Source of the DNA: Rhizophlyctis rosea
Taxonomy: Eukaryota; Chytridiomycota; Chytridiomycetes; Rhizophlyctidales; Rhizophlyctidaceae
Assembly (NCBI GenBank): GCA_027596075.1
Contig: JADGJC010000039.1
Span: 62,001 to 126,000 of the forward strand
Reading direction: 5' to 3'
DNA length: 64,000 nt
Shown: positions 1-14,159 of the stretch, piece by piece
Layout: each line of letters begins with the position of its first letter
How positions within the stretch are numbered: position 1 is the first letter of the stretch
Made by a program: the position numbers and the translations under genes
The notes under the pieces: generated by a model
What the model saw: only the letters and a program-made list of their open reading frames with translations
Databases searched by the model: none
What the model was told of the DNA's origin: nothing

Positions 1-421
1 GTTGAATACACACACGGTATGTATAAGCTTTCAGTATAGAGAGACGCAATATCCTGAAGTGCACGCTACTGAAGTGCGGTGCGATAAGCACATGGAATGC
101 GGGAGCTTATATGCGCTGATCGAGTATAGCTGACGGATGGGACTTTAGTGCGTGTGCCTTTTCTATGATGGAAGACAACCAAGACAATCACAGGAAACTA
201 AACAATCCGCCAGCAAACTTTGATGAGGAGCTGAGCAGTGAGGATGGAGTCCGGTTCGGAGGACTCCGCTCCCCGAAAGTTGTCAAGCCACACCAATTGC
301 TGCCAAAACGCGGAAAATTGAAGGTGGGACTGAGGTTAACGCGAGTAGCGCGGTCCTTGGCCACTGAGATGCAAAACATGAAATTTTTGTCAGGACAAAA
401 TATTTTTCTGATCATATTGAA
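1..421. other. Left-edge non-coding stretch
   Basis: This lies beyond the RPT1 stop codon. It has a 91-codon open frame on the plus strand (165-440) that overlaps the RPT1 3' end and resembles no family I know. I read the stretch as 3' flanking sequence with no supported gene. Confidence 0.5.
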
Positions 422-2405
<1,984 letters not shown>

Positions 2406-2677
2406 GGTTCAGGAAATCTTCAAAAGTGGATAGAATTTGCGGTTGGAATTGGGAGAAAGAGCTCCCTCGACGTTTGTTGTGTTGATGGAGGATTCTGCAG
2501 GGCAGCAGGAGTCGAGGTCCACCCTTGCGCAGTCCACGTGATGCATAAGCCACTCCCATGCCAATTTGTCAGCCAGTAAACAACAAGTTGCCTCTCAGAC
2601 CCAAAATATGTGTGCGAAAACATCGTTTTACTGCCTAATTCTAAAAATAACACCGGACTCATCACACTTGTGTAATA

Positions 2678-3640
2678 ATGGCGAGACGTGTTCGGATTGA
2701 TGTAACCAGTGACACTATATGTCCTTGGTGTTTCGTAGGAAAACGTCGACTCGAGACTGCTATCGCCAAGGTCTGCGTCGCGTCCTCTGATAGTGCACAC
2801 TTCAGCTTTGTGTCGCTAACAACGTCGGGGTCAGGCGAAGCAAGCAAACTTGGGCCTTGAATTTGAAGTGAACTTCAAGCCGTTCCAGGTATTCCACAAA
2901 TTTGAGTTGGTCGGTATCAGTACGTCACTCTGACTGCTCCTGCATAGTTGGATGCTACCCTGCCAGTCGATGGTATCAATAAGCTTGAGCATTATAAGGG
3001 TGAGGCATCTCTATACCGGTGGCAATCTGTTCTATGGAACTCACCACGTCTTTGTACTCACGCTTCAAAAGCCAAATTTGGTGCCGGGCGTATGGATCAA
3101 ATGATACCATACATGGAGCAAGTAGGCAAGAGGGAAGGTATTGCCTTTTCCTATGGTGGTTTGATTGCAAAGTAAGGATGGACAAGATGGACTTTTATTT
3201 GGATTGTTCTGACGTCTGTCATGCGTAGCACGACCAACTCTCACCGATTGATCTCGTACGCAACAAGCAAAGGCCTTCAAAATCAGATTGTGGAAGAATT
3301 GTTTAAAACTTATTTCGAAAAGAACGAAAATATCGGTGATCTTGCGGTTTTAGCGGATGCGGCGGCTCGAGTTGGGCTGGACAGGGATCAGGTGCAAAAG
3401 TATTTGGCATCGGCAGAAGGAGTAGATGAGATCAAAAAGGATATCGAGGTGATGCTTCATGAATGATTTATAGCACTACGCGTCCTCATACATTGCACCT
3501 AGACGGCGTACCGGCGTAATATTCGCGGGGTGCCTCACTTCACGATCGATCAAACATACACTCTCTCCGGTGCTCAAGAACCTCAAGAATTCATAGAGGT
3601 CAGTATTTCTGTGAGCAGACCACTGTTGCCAGAGATTTAG
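2678..3640 (+). CDS. DsbA-family (FrnE-like) thioredoxin-fold oxidoreductase
   Basis: The protein starts MARRVRIDVTSDTICPWCF, with the CPWC redox motif at residues about 15-18 as in FrnE/DsbA-like 2-hydroxychromene-2-carboxylate isomerase relatives. Later exons give FKPFQ, LDATLPVDG, FSYGGLIA and NSHRLISYATSKGLQNQIVE, all in family order. The conserved cis-Pro block is reached through an intron starting at about 3450: NIRGVPHFTIDQTYTLSGAQ, followed by EPQEFIE. Five introns of about 50-75 nt are needed. The exact end is uncertain: reading through EFIE gives a stop at 3640, while a 42-nt intron would move it to 3655. The substrate is unknown; the family reduces or isomerises disulfides, or acts as a GST-like isomerase. 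Confidence 0.85.
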
Positions 3641-4001
3641 TCTCACTCGATGTAGCTTTTTGAGTCGATTGCAGGGAACAAAGATGTAGAGGCAGGACAT
3701 TAGTAATCAAATCCATGTAGTTGGTGGAATGTCGCCGGCTAATATTGTCATCAAGTTCTATACATGTAACAATGTTTGAAAAACATGATCGCGCTGCGGA
3801 GACAGTGGGGTGCAAATCTAGTCGGGTGGCTTGTCGATTGGTCAGCAGGTGGTGGCACAGGTGGAGATGGAACCTTCAACTCAAAACAAAACTGTCTGTT
3901 GCTGTTTCCGGTGAGAATGGGAGAAGAAAGCTTGTATTCTCAGTGCTCCAAGTTGACAGTCTTGCACATTGCATTGAACAAAATCAGTGTATGCTAACCT
4001 C

Positions 4002-7000
4002 ATGTCAACGCCTGCCCCAACAGATGACACTGGTCATGGTGTGTACCATTGCTGTTTCTCTGCATCCCAAGCGCCTTCTCGATTACTAAAGATTATCATT
4101 AGACATACCGCAAAGTACCCCCGATGGGGCCCCTTCATCACAAAGCGGGAGAGTCGGACAAAGTGCTTCCGCATTGCAGAGCGAGCCTCTGACTGGTGTC
4201 AGATCTCCATCCACACAGCCTCCCTCTGCTCGTCGGGGTGTGGGTATTCCCCCCAGTGCAACACCCTCTACGCGCGGAGGTCGACGTGACCTGCACAGTG
4301 CAATGGGGAATGTGGGCGATGATGGTGGCGAAGAAGGTGATGAATATTACTCTGGTGGTCTATTCAATATTGAGATATCACCCGGCTTCAAATACCTTGA
4401 ATCACTGAGAGGTCGGAAAGAAGTGGGAGATTCAAAGTGTGTATGTCGAGCTGAATTGATGAAGTGACAAGCAACTTACCCTACTCTGTAGAATTGACGA
4501 ATTTCAACAAAAACTGAAATCTCTGCACGGCCACCTGCTATCTTTAGCTGCGTTCGAGAAGTCACTTGTCAAGCGAGTGAAGCAGGTTATCCAAGATGTT
4601 GGGAGTCAACGCATTGAGATGGATCGAACGGGCACCAAGCAGTTCAGCGATAATACAGAGATAGGGGAGCTCAAACGAGAGTTGCTTAAGGTGCCTAACT
4701 TCATTGGGGAGCTTCATGTGTACATCCATAAGTGCTGACCCATAAATTTAGGCTCAAAATGAAGTAAACTTGGCTATGGAAAGGGAACAGAAACTTCAGA
4801 AAGATATTGAGGACGCTCAACGGACGAAGGAGAACCTGATTTCGGATATTGAAGAAATAAGACGGCACAAGGCAGACATGCTGGAGCCGCAATTGATTGC
4901 GTCCACGAAGGAGCTGAAGGTGGGACAGTTTGCAACAACCATTACCTTCAATGAAACTGAAAGAAACGCAGTAGCTTGACGTTCTACAAAGACGCCATCA
5001 AGTCGAAAACTTGGAGAAAGATCTTGAGGAGAAGGATGCCACTTTTGAAGCAGTTACACACGAACGAGATAGATTGGAATTAGACAAGGAACGCCATTCT
5101 GCGGCTTTAAGTCAAGCATCAGAAATGCCGCAAAAGATCTTGTACGCTCTTTCATCTTCATCCCGCTCCAACACCCGCATTCATTAATAAGGCAATTGGT
5201 ATTCAGGAAGCAGTCGGAAGTCCTCCGAGATGCAATCAGTTCGTTGGTCATTGAGAATGTTAAACAGACAACGGTAGCCCAGCAATTGGATAAGGAGTTG
5301 GAGCGGCTGGGAAAGAAGCGAAAGGTTAGTTGAATTTTGCAACATATCATTAGATAGGGGGACTCAACCAGGTATGACTTCTTATACCTCAGGATCTGGA
5401 AGAGCACAAGTTGGATCAAGCAGCCGAGTACGAGCGCCGGAGGGCTGAGCTACATGAAATGGAGAGACAATGTGATGAGATTTTCAAGCAGCATGAATTG
5501 GCGAAAGAGCAGCTGGCTGTCCAAAAGGGTGATCGCGTGGCAGTAGACTTGGCCCTTAGGCAATGCATTGGCGATGTGAGTATTTGGAAGGAATTGACCA
5601 CCGCAATGTTGATCTCAATCAAGCATTGTTCTCATAGATCAAGCGCGAACACGACGTACTGCTTAGGATGATTCGCGAAAAGGAGTCTGCATTGAAGCAC
5701 TTGCGACGACTGGAAACCACTGTGAACAACATTCGGACCACAACACCTACCATTCAGAAACAAGTGCATGACTATCAGAAATTACTTCAGAACGTGCAAA
5801 GGGACGAGAAGCATTATCGGAAGGAGATGACCGATCTTCGGAAAGAAATTGATTTGAATCTCTACGACTTCTTGAAGGTAGAAGGTTTGGAGAAGGATGA
5901 GGGAGAAAAGCTTGCGAAGGAGAGGGGAATAAACCAACGAATGGAGAACGAGTTGGAGGAGCTCATGAAGAGGGTGACGGAACTGACAAGAATTGCGGAT
6001 ACATTGGAAAAGGACAAGGAGTTGAAGGTTGGCTATGGTTGGAGACCTTCTACAAACTCATGTCTTATGTCTTTGTCTGATCTACTTTGAAGTCCCGTGA
6101 AGTAATACGCATTCGAAACAAGCATCGTGCATTGAAGGACGATGTTGGTGTGAAGGAGATTGCCACATTCGACGCATCCAAACGCTGCAGTGAAGCTATA
6201 ACGCGACTTAAGGAGTTTGCTACTGCCTACGACATTGTCAAAAACGAGCGAAACAAATATGTAAGACGCCATCTGCCAATAGCGCTAGAACATAATATTT
6301 AACACTTTGCAACAGATGAACCAAATACAATCAACACACCAACGCGCAGCAGAAATGAAAGAAAAATTGAAGATATTATCCAACGAGATTGAGATCCTTC
6401 GTCATGAGATCATGAATAAGAACCGGGAGCTCGCGGTAGGACCAATGTTGTCAACGTCCTATCACGCGACAATATAACATAGTTCTGCTTTCTAGAAAAG
6501 ACGGCAAGAAAATACAGCAGCATACGCACAGCGGGATGGAGCAAAGAACGAAGCCAACAAGCTGCTCGCTGCATATCGGGAGAAAAGGGGTACACATCTG
6601 CTCTGCTTGTCCTCATATAACTCTCATATTCATCACGCAATCTAGATCAAATGGCTCAGCACCTGTCCCGTATTGAAACTCTCAACACCCTCATCAACGC
6701 TGCTGAAGAAGACATGCTACATCTTAAAAACCGGTACGAGGCGGCAGTCCGCGACCGAAATGCTGCAGGCGTGCACCTCCTTGACCGAAACGATGAGCTC
6801 TGCATCCTGTATGAGCGCTTGAATCTGCAACAAGCAACACTGGAACAGGGAGAAAAGGAGCTTGGGAACCGGGATGACGAGATACACAAGTTGGAACTGA
6901 TTGCCGCCGATATCCGACGAAAAGTTGAATTGGGGAAAAGGAATCTGCCTGACGTGCACAGGGCGCAGGAGGATGTCGAAAGATTGGAGAAGGAGGTTGA

Positions 7001-7947
7001 AGCTGTGCGGCAAGGGGTTGTGAATCTAAGTTCGCAGATGGAAAGCCCGGAGGATGCAAAACGGTGTCGGAACCTGGGTGGGTCTGACCCAGGACATAAG
7101 GAGTTGGTGGAGAAGATAGGAAGGCTGGAACGGGTCTTGGCGGATAAAGAGGTTGGTTATTGCATTTCAGATCTTCTTCGGGGCCAGTTCAAAGCTGATT
7201 ACTCAATAACTTCAGGAAAAACTCTTGGAAAAAGATCTCATCTTGGAAGAAGTGTCCACCTTGACCAATCGCTTGAAGCGACAAACCTTGGAAGGACGGT
7301 CGGAAAGTCATGAGATCTCGGCGAAGATCAATGAACTTGCGCGGCGGATCAAGCAAGTTACCAAAGCCATGATGGCAAAAGTATCAGAGCTATCAATGCA
7401 TCAAGCGTTAGCTATGGGTCTCTATCAAGAGAAATGTGAAAAGGTAGGACATGTGATGTATTGGTACCCCGCTTGCAGTCACCGACCCATTTGGTTTTGT
7501 AGGAAGCGCTGCTGGAAGAGGCGCGGGCTCGCCTACAATCCGGTGAAGTACCGACAGAATCAATTGAACGAGATTTCATTAGAGCTGAAAGATCAAGAAT
7601 ACGGCGCGAGGAGGAGTTGCAAGCATTGCGGGACAAAAGAGAACGGGAGGCGGCGGGCGGATTTGTGGAAATGTAGGTTCTTGCCATCGTCTGTTGTAAG
7701 GAACGTCGGATCCAAACACTGACTATCCGCTTCTTCTTACTGTAGTGACGATGACAAGTACTTCATTTACAACGACGTTCGGACGACAGCAGAGCCTCGA
7801 CCCAATGCCTACATTCCCGACTCTCAAGGCCTCGGGGAGCTTCCCATTCCCAAACCTTATGGCGCATATAGCCCGTTTCGACCTCAAGAACACGGCTCCC
7901 AATTTCGCCACTTCCGAAGACCAGTCATCAAACCAATTGAGATATAG
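4002..7947 (+). CDS. CCDC146: CCDC146 orthologue, coiled-coil centriole/flagellum protein
   Basis: A long coiled-coil protein. CCDC146 (MBO2 in Chlamydomonas) is a centriole- and axoneme-associated protein needed for normal flagella. The N-terminus ([13 protein letters not shown], spliced by a 64-nt intron) is Ser/Pro-rich and acidic, then [12 protein letters not shown] matches the family's SPAFQ.L block. Central exons are nearly all heptad-like Glu/Lys/Leu. The conserved C-terminal blocks are clear: [19 protein letters not shown], then [14 protein letters not shown], and finally [20 protein letters not shown] followed by YGAYSPFRP and [10 protein letters not shown], which closely matches the vertebrate C-terminus. 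About ten introns interrupt it. The start at 4002 is chosen because splicing from it keeps the frame open into the conserved exon. The stop at 7947 is 178 bp from the convergent gene's stop. Confidence 0.93.
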
Positions 7948-8125
7948 TCGAGGCATTGTAAATGTTACAACAATGGCAGCAAGTAATTTTGCTTCGAGGT
8001 TTCTCATTGTACAAATTTTCATGCACACCAGCCGAAAAGTGCGCTATCTACTTCTATATTACAAGTTCCTACCCGTTGAACACTATGCTTCCAATCAAGT
8101 GGAGAGTTCTAACACTTTCACTACA

Positions 8126-11100
8126 CTAGTCGGTCGTGACTGGTGGCGAATCCAAAGACGACCCTTCCTTCTTAATCGCGTGCTCACGCTTCCCTAGTGA
8201 AACACTTGATTGATCTGCTAGGAGATTCCTACCTCTATTCCTAAAAGTCTGAACAATAGCCTCAACACCTATCCTAGCAAAACCTTGGCCGTAGACACTT
8301 GTTAGCCTTGTATCTGGATCCATGCCACCAAATGCTATACTGGATCCCTTTCCATGCTTGGGTTTTACGAAATATGCAGCAGACCCATTGTGGGAAATCT
8401 GCTTGTAATGCTTCCATAAGTCTTTCAAGTTCTCAGGGCAATCCGGGACGTTCTCGCGGCGTTTCCGTTTCGAAAGTCGCACCACATGGCCCCAGGCGTG
8501 GCGAGTTGGCGCTAGGTCTACGTCGGAATTGGAAAAGGTGGATAAACGCTGCATTTGCCCTTTGACAAGCGGGATTGGGAAGTCGTATGCGGCCGGCAGT
8601 GATTCGGTATGATGGTATGAAATGGAGAATGAGAGAGATTTGAGCTGCTTCATATACAGTGTTTTCAGGGTTGGTGCCAGCGGTTTCTGAATTGAGTTAA
8701 TTGTCAACATTGTGCATTGACAGTTTCCTCCCCTTTCCCCGAAAGTCATGTGCATTTGACCAATACCTCAGAGGTGATCTTCTTGTAATATTTTGTTACT
8801 CGATGCACCCGGAAGCGTCTGACGTATGGAATGCTCAACCCCTTGTTTGCGCGTGTTCGCAAAAGTGACAATCTAAACCGCACCTTTGAATAGTTTTCAC
8901 GGCAAGAAGAGTCTTCATGTACCGCATATGCCAAACCGCTCTTTTCCATTCCCTGTAAGGGATTAAGAGCAATGTGGTCAGCCGACGAACCATGGCTTGC
9001 TGAGAGCTTGATATCAGCACCTCTGAATCTTCCACACCGCCAAATCAACCAAAACGACATGCTTCATCATCAACTGTGCCCAAGAAGGAGCATTATGCTT
9101 GAACCGCAGCTCGATTTTGGTTGGTGGAGCTAATGCAGCAACCAAAGATTGTCCACGTGTTGGCGAGGGCAGCATGAATGAGATACGTCTGCTGGTCCTG
9201 TTTGCTGCCGTCATTTCCCAATATGACTGGCCCTCTGACGGCTCATCTTGTTCCCATATTCGCTGATGTGGAGATGGTGGGAGGACCAGAGGCGACGCTG
9301 GGATGGGCGCTTGGCGGATTCCAACACTGGCCCGTCGTCCTAACACACTTGGCACGACGGACTGGACATCTGAAGGAGCTTCCGTGGACTCGGCACGTTC
9401 CCATGGTGTTGGTGTTGGTAATGTTGCTTGTTGCCCTGAATCAGATCGCTCTCGCAGCAACTGCGGTTTTGCGAAAGCACCCGAGTCACTATTTCGGCTG
9501 CGGCTGAAAGACCATCGTGGTTTTTCCGATGGATTAAGCGATGGTTGTGTGGCAATGGGGATTGGGGGTTGGGTGGAGTGGGTTGCTTGTGCAGTTGAGA
9601 GACGATTGATTCCTGAATAATCGGATCTTCGGCGCTGGTTGAGCGTAAGCTTTGCCGGTTGTACTATCGGTACTTCTTCTGGTTTCCCGACAACTGTTTC
9701 CGCTGAAGGGGCAGCAGTAGCAACTTCGGAGTTCCGATGAGCCAGGGACGACCGACCAGATACAGGTCTCAGTTGTATTTGCGTTCTTCCTGAAATCTTC
9801 GGTTGTACTATAGCTAGTTTCCGTTTTCGCGCAGATCCGATACGCTTTGCTATCAATTTGGTGGCATTGTCTGATTGTACTTTTTCCGGCAGTACTTTGG
9901 GTTGCGGAGTTGGCTTTTGATGCTGAGGAGAGTTCACATCAAGTTCTATGGTCTTGACCGTTAGGGATTTTGCTTCTCGGGGCGGGGTTGGGGGTGGTGT
10001 TGGCCACGCCTTGCTAGTTAGGAAGTTCGAGGACGGGCTAGACGTCTTTACAGTGGAAGGGAACCGAATGGCTTGTAGAAACGAAGAAGCCGGTGATATG
10101 CTGGACGCTACTGAGGTTTCCGAACTCTGACGCGACGCAGGCTTTGCAGATATGGAATATTTCTCCTCTTGATCAAACCATCCTTGACTGTTTGCGATGA
10201 TGGCTCCAGGAGGTGCTCTCGCACCCTCACACCGGCTTGTTCCCTGTCGAATGGCTACGGATCGCGGCCGAAAGGATTCTAATTCTCCTGATTGACGCTT
10301 GAGCTTTGACGGTACATGATTTGCAAGTGGGTGTTCTGCTTTTCTGTTCGAACCTAATCTACCTTCGTCCTCAATCTCTTCATCTTCGGAGTATCCCTCG
10401 TCCCTATCAATGAGTGCGTCCAAGTCCATCAAATTGGGCTCATCCTCCCATCCCAACCCCTCATTTGCCCCGCCACCAGCAAAGCTCGTTTCCCTCCTAG
10501 CAGTGACAACCCGTAACGGTGGGATATTGTCGAATGATCGCTGGATTCTTTTGATATTCTCAGTGGTAATGATATACTTCAAATGCCTTTTTGGGATCCG
10601 TCCATCCAACTTGGCCGCATCGTCATGTCGATTGGACTGAGTTCGGACAGCAGTATGGACTCGTCGAGGACCCGAACCACGGTGACTGGGATGACGGTTG
10701 CATGGCAGTCTGAATGCCGCTGATGCTGTGGTACGAGAACGTGCACTACCCCGTGAGAGCCGAGCCGAAGGTATCCGACGGAAAGCCGAGGACACACGGA
10801 GTTTCAGGACATATTTGCTCCTAGCTGCTGCAGATGCGGGACGACTCAAACGGCGGAGTGAACGGGAGCTTGAGGAAACCGGACGCGATGAGGTTGCATT
10901 GCGGAAAGATATGGGGGTTCTCTCTGGCACCGTTGCCGGCCGCGCACACGGTTCCTCGGACTCACACAATGCTTTGGCATCAACGAAGGCGTGGGGCCAT
11001 ATAACGGATGGAGGATCTCTATGTGTGTGAGGTCGTGTCGAAACGGGCCCCCTTTCATTTCTGAGAAGCGAACGGGCAGAACGAGCTATCGACCGATTTT

Positions 11101-11530
11101 CTGCTACATTCATATCCAGTACTGGCACGGAGTGTGGACGTTTCCTCTCCCAAGGACTGAGGTCTGTTCTGCGGGTGGGACGTGCGGGATCTTTGCAGTG
11201 TGAGCGGGTAGATGGAGTGGGATCAACACTCAACAAGTTCCCCAGATCATGGCTGGGACTCGCACCATCCGTTTGAAGGGACATTGTCGGAAAGCGTACC
11301 TCCTTCACTCTGCCACTAACAATATCACGTTGCACTGATAATGGGAATATTATTGTTGTGGTTGATTCCAGCAAGGCAGAGCTCTGGCTGAGAAATATGG
11401 GACTCTCAGCGAGAGAGTCAGTCAGAATGGGTGGAAGGATGCTTTCAGACGCATTCTGATCCGGCAAATTGCTGTTCCCGACGTAAGGAGCGCCCAGATC
11501 AGCCCATTGCACACTCCTTTGTGCAGTCAT
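8126..11530 (-). CDS. Long Ser/Pro/Arg-rich protein of unknown function with an IQ-like C-terminal helix
   Basis: I do not recognise this protein. The first ATG in the long open frame is at 11530 (MTAQRSVQWADLG); upstream codons in frame are non-ATG. Exon 1 runs without interruption for over 800 codons and is rich in Ser, Pro and Arg, with an acidic patch (RDEGYSEDEEIEDEG) and many basic-Ser motifs, so it is probably largely disordered. Near its end is a Pro-rich block and then SWAQLMMKH. An intron of about 59 nt then joins QAMVRRLTTLLLIPYREW and MKTLLAVKTIQ, basic-aromatic helices resembling an IQ/calmodulin-binding segment. Short exons follow (SIPYVRRFRVHRVTKYYKK; KPLAPTLKTLYMKQLKSLSF), then a last domain with GHVVRLSKRKRREN and VYGQGFARIGVEAIVQTFRN. 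A scaffold or cytoskeletal role is possible but only a guess. Confidence 0.7.
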
Positions 11531-12650
11531 GGGACGGGATGGCCTGCATCCGAAAAGCTGGTTATATTTCAGACAGGCGAAGCGGACTCCAATACGCACA
11601 TACTGCTTCCAAAGAAATTTGAGGTGCAACTGATTACCGAGGAAAAAACCTGGCCTCGCTTAATAGCTTCTCGTACAGGCTGCTGTTTGACATGCTCCTT
11701 GCGCGGGATATGCTTGCGTTGCATCAAAGAAGAAGCCATCCATCTATGTATTATCCGTGAACTCTGTCGAACAATTTCATGAAGCAGAATGGACCAAAAG
11801 CTGTCAGCTTCTCAAGACCAAATAACGGTTAAACGGAACGTGAATTCGACAAAGTGGACGCATCTTCTTGCCGTCACAGGGCACAAGGTTCGCTATGAAG
11901 GAACATGATTGCTCGATCTCATATTCGGACATCTATCTTGTGATTCAGGAGCCCACGTGTAAGTGATCGATCACTTTTCAATCTTGCAACAGCTACAGTA
12001 TGCATCATCCGTTCATGTTTCATTTCCCCATGGGGTAAAGCGTGCACCAGTGCTGAATACCATGCTTGTAATGTATACAGAAAACTCAGAACGGCTATGC
12101 ACAACGAAGGAGATGAACTTCCACCAGTGATGCTTACATTTATCAGACGTGTACATCTTTGAATCAGTTTACACCACATACACTGCTGCTGTTGGAAGGC
12201 AACGTCATCTCAAACTACGTTATGATTACATGACATCGCTCCTCGCCAGCTGTTGCATTACTGCATCCAACTGCCCAGGCCACACCACGGGGAGGTGGCG
12301 ATGTGTCGTGGCCCGTATTAGTAAATGGAAAATGATAAATTGACAAGTTACCTTATGAGCTCCCCAAGGCCCCTTCTCTACAATCTCAGCGCCCCATCCC
12401 TCCTCGCTGCTGCCCAAAACTCAGCAAAGAAAAGTAAGTAATGAATGAAACATGCGATACGACATAATTGCAAAAGCGGTTGATATTGGCTTTTGGATCA
12501 TTGTGGGGCGGTCGGCAATCTATGCGGCGGGAGCTCCTGCTAGCCAGATGGCCTCAAAAAGAGGAGTGTTCCTGGGGTTGGACCGAAGCCGAGACCCGTT
12601 CGCAAACTAGTGGCCTTGACCACAGTAGAAAATATAGACCGACAGACAGT
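11531..12650. other. Gene-poor intergenic stretch
   Basis: This lies upstream of the long unknown protein and includes its promoter. Short open frames on both strands (up to about 90 codons) show no family resemblance, and none connects through splice signals I trust. I see no RNA gene or repeat here. Confidence 0.4.
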
Positions 12651-12659
12651 AGGCCACGG

Positions 12660-13140
12660 CCCGCAACATGCCTCACGCCCCCTAACATCTGCAATTCTGC
12701 GTAAAAACTAAAAAGACGTCAATAAACAACTTACAGTCTCGAAGGGGCTATGGGCCGGCATACCTGAAAGTTCCCTCCCACAGTTTTGGGTCTTTACGCA
12801 GTGGTTGCCGATGCTAGCCTCACCTCGCGCCGTTGGCCGCTGACATACCTTCAGATCTACGCAAGAGAGTCACGTCAGTGAAGGCAGTGGACGATAAAGT
12901 ATCCAAGTATACCATACCTTGAGCTGACTATCACCCCATAACGCCATTCGGCGTCCCACCACAAGAAGAAAAGGCAGCTCACTACACTCCGCTTGAAATT
13001 GGTCTCCGAATGAAGTATGTGCATTGTGGAAAATGAGTTGCCCGGAGCGTTCGTCGCTGAAAAGCACAAAGGTTATTGCATTGAAGGGGGACAGCACAAA
13101 GGGATTTACCTTGTGCTTGTCGTCTTCAAAAGAACGACAG
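12660..13140 (-). other. Possible spliced transcript with a short ORF
   Basis: The minus strand shows four consecutive introns with good consensus ends: gtaaatccc...ttttcag near 13110-13055, gtatggtat...cgtag near 12916-12855, gtatgtcag...ttcag near 12850-12765, and gtaagt...acgcag near 12735-12700. Joining the exons keeps one frame open from an ATG at about 13024 (MHILHSETNF...) to ...MPAHSPFET, NCRC and a stop, roughly 60 codons. Another frame of the second exon (DERSGQLIFHNAHTSF, then LPFLLVVGRRMALWGD) looks more protein-like but hits a stop after the next junction. I cannot say whether this is a small protein gene, a non-coding spliced RNA or chance. Confidence 0.3.
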
Positions 13141-14159
13141 CAAAGTTTGGATGTGTGTTTTCGTGTCGTTGTTATGTGTATTGAGTGGTAATTGTGTGTA
13201 TGGGTCGTGAACGTGTGTTTCTGGAATTGTAGAAGACAAAGAAACGTGAAAGGGAAGTGGGCTGCTTTCTGGTATTAAGTAGGCAGCAGACTTGGGCTTG
13301 TGATGCGCCAAGGCGAAAAAAAAAGACCCTGATCGAGTCAGTGATTGACCTTGGGCCCGGCCTGAAGGATGGCTGGGCCAGCTGTATGCTGTTGTAGGCG
13401 CCCGGCCTAAGACCCTCGCGGCGATCTCGGAGCCTGACAAGTCACCAGCCACACTCGTCATCGCATGACTCTCTCCACATTCGCACCACACTGTAACCAC
13501 AAATGCCAACATATGGAGTGGATGGAGCCAGGGGGTGCTGCGCCTGCTGCGCTTTGGACTCCTGTTTGGACTCTTTGCATCCTGCTTCCCATTCCCCGTT
13601 TCCCATGCTAAAGCTGTCTACGTTCCCACACGGCATCCGCAGACATTCTACTTTTGTCCTGGATTTTGTCGAGGTACTGAGCCATCACATATCAGACCAT
13701 AGCTCTTTGAGTGATTGCTTCGTCGGCCGTGAGAGGAGCGCATAATTATACTATTGCACCCCTCCGAAATTCTTGTCAGCAAAGGACCTGGTATGGCAAG
13801 GGTATCTAGCAATTTGGTGCGAGGCGTCTCGCCTGACTTCCCTTGCAGGATAACTGTGTCCAGTTCAGTAGTCGCATCGGCCTATGATCATTTGTTGATG
13901 GTGGCTTCTGCAACTTAGGTTGGTTTGTAACTCGTCTTGTATGACGTTTCGCGTCGTGATGGGTCTTTTGTCGTGATGGGTGGGAAGCTCGCAGCACCCA
14001 GAAACGTTTGAAAATAGCATAAGGGATAAGGGACACAAACTTCGAGATATTGCAGCAATTTGTCGCGGTCATACCAGTATTATTTGCACAAGCTGATGCG
14101 CTCTTCTTACCCCAACACTTCGATATGTTTAGTCACACCCTGCCGTCTGTATCAAACAC
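13141..14159. other. Intergenic stretch and promoter of the CNB-domain gene
   Basis: Open frames here are short (the longest, 13126-13512 minus, is Pro/Ser/Thr-rich with no recognisable domain). An open frame at 14050-14406 plus overlaps the first exons of the downstream gene in another frame. I see no supported gene. Confidence 0.4.

Noticed and set aside
3450..3475. Early stop of the DsbA-like protein after EVMLHE
   Set aside because: The conserved RGVPHFTID...SGAQ block lies just downstream and is reached in frame through a normal-sized intron starting at this point.
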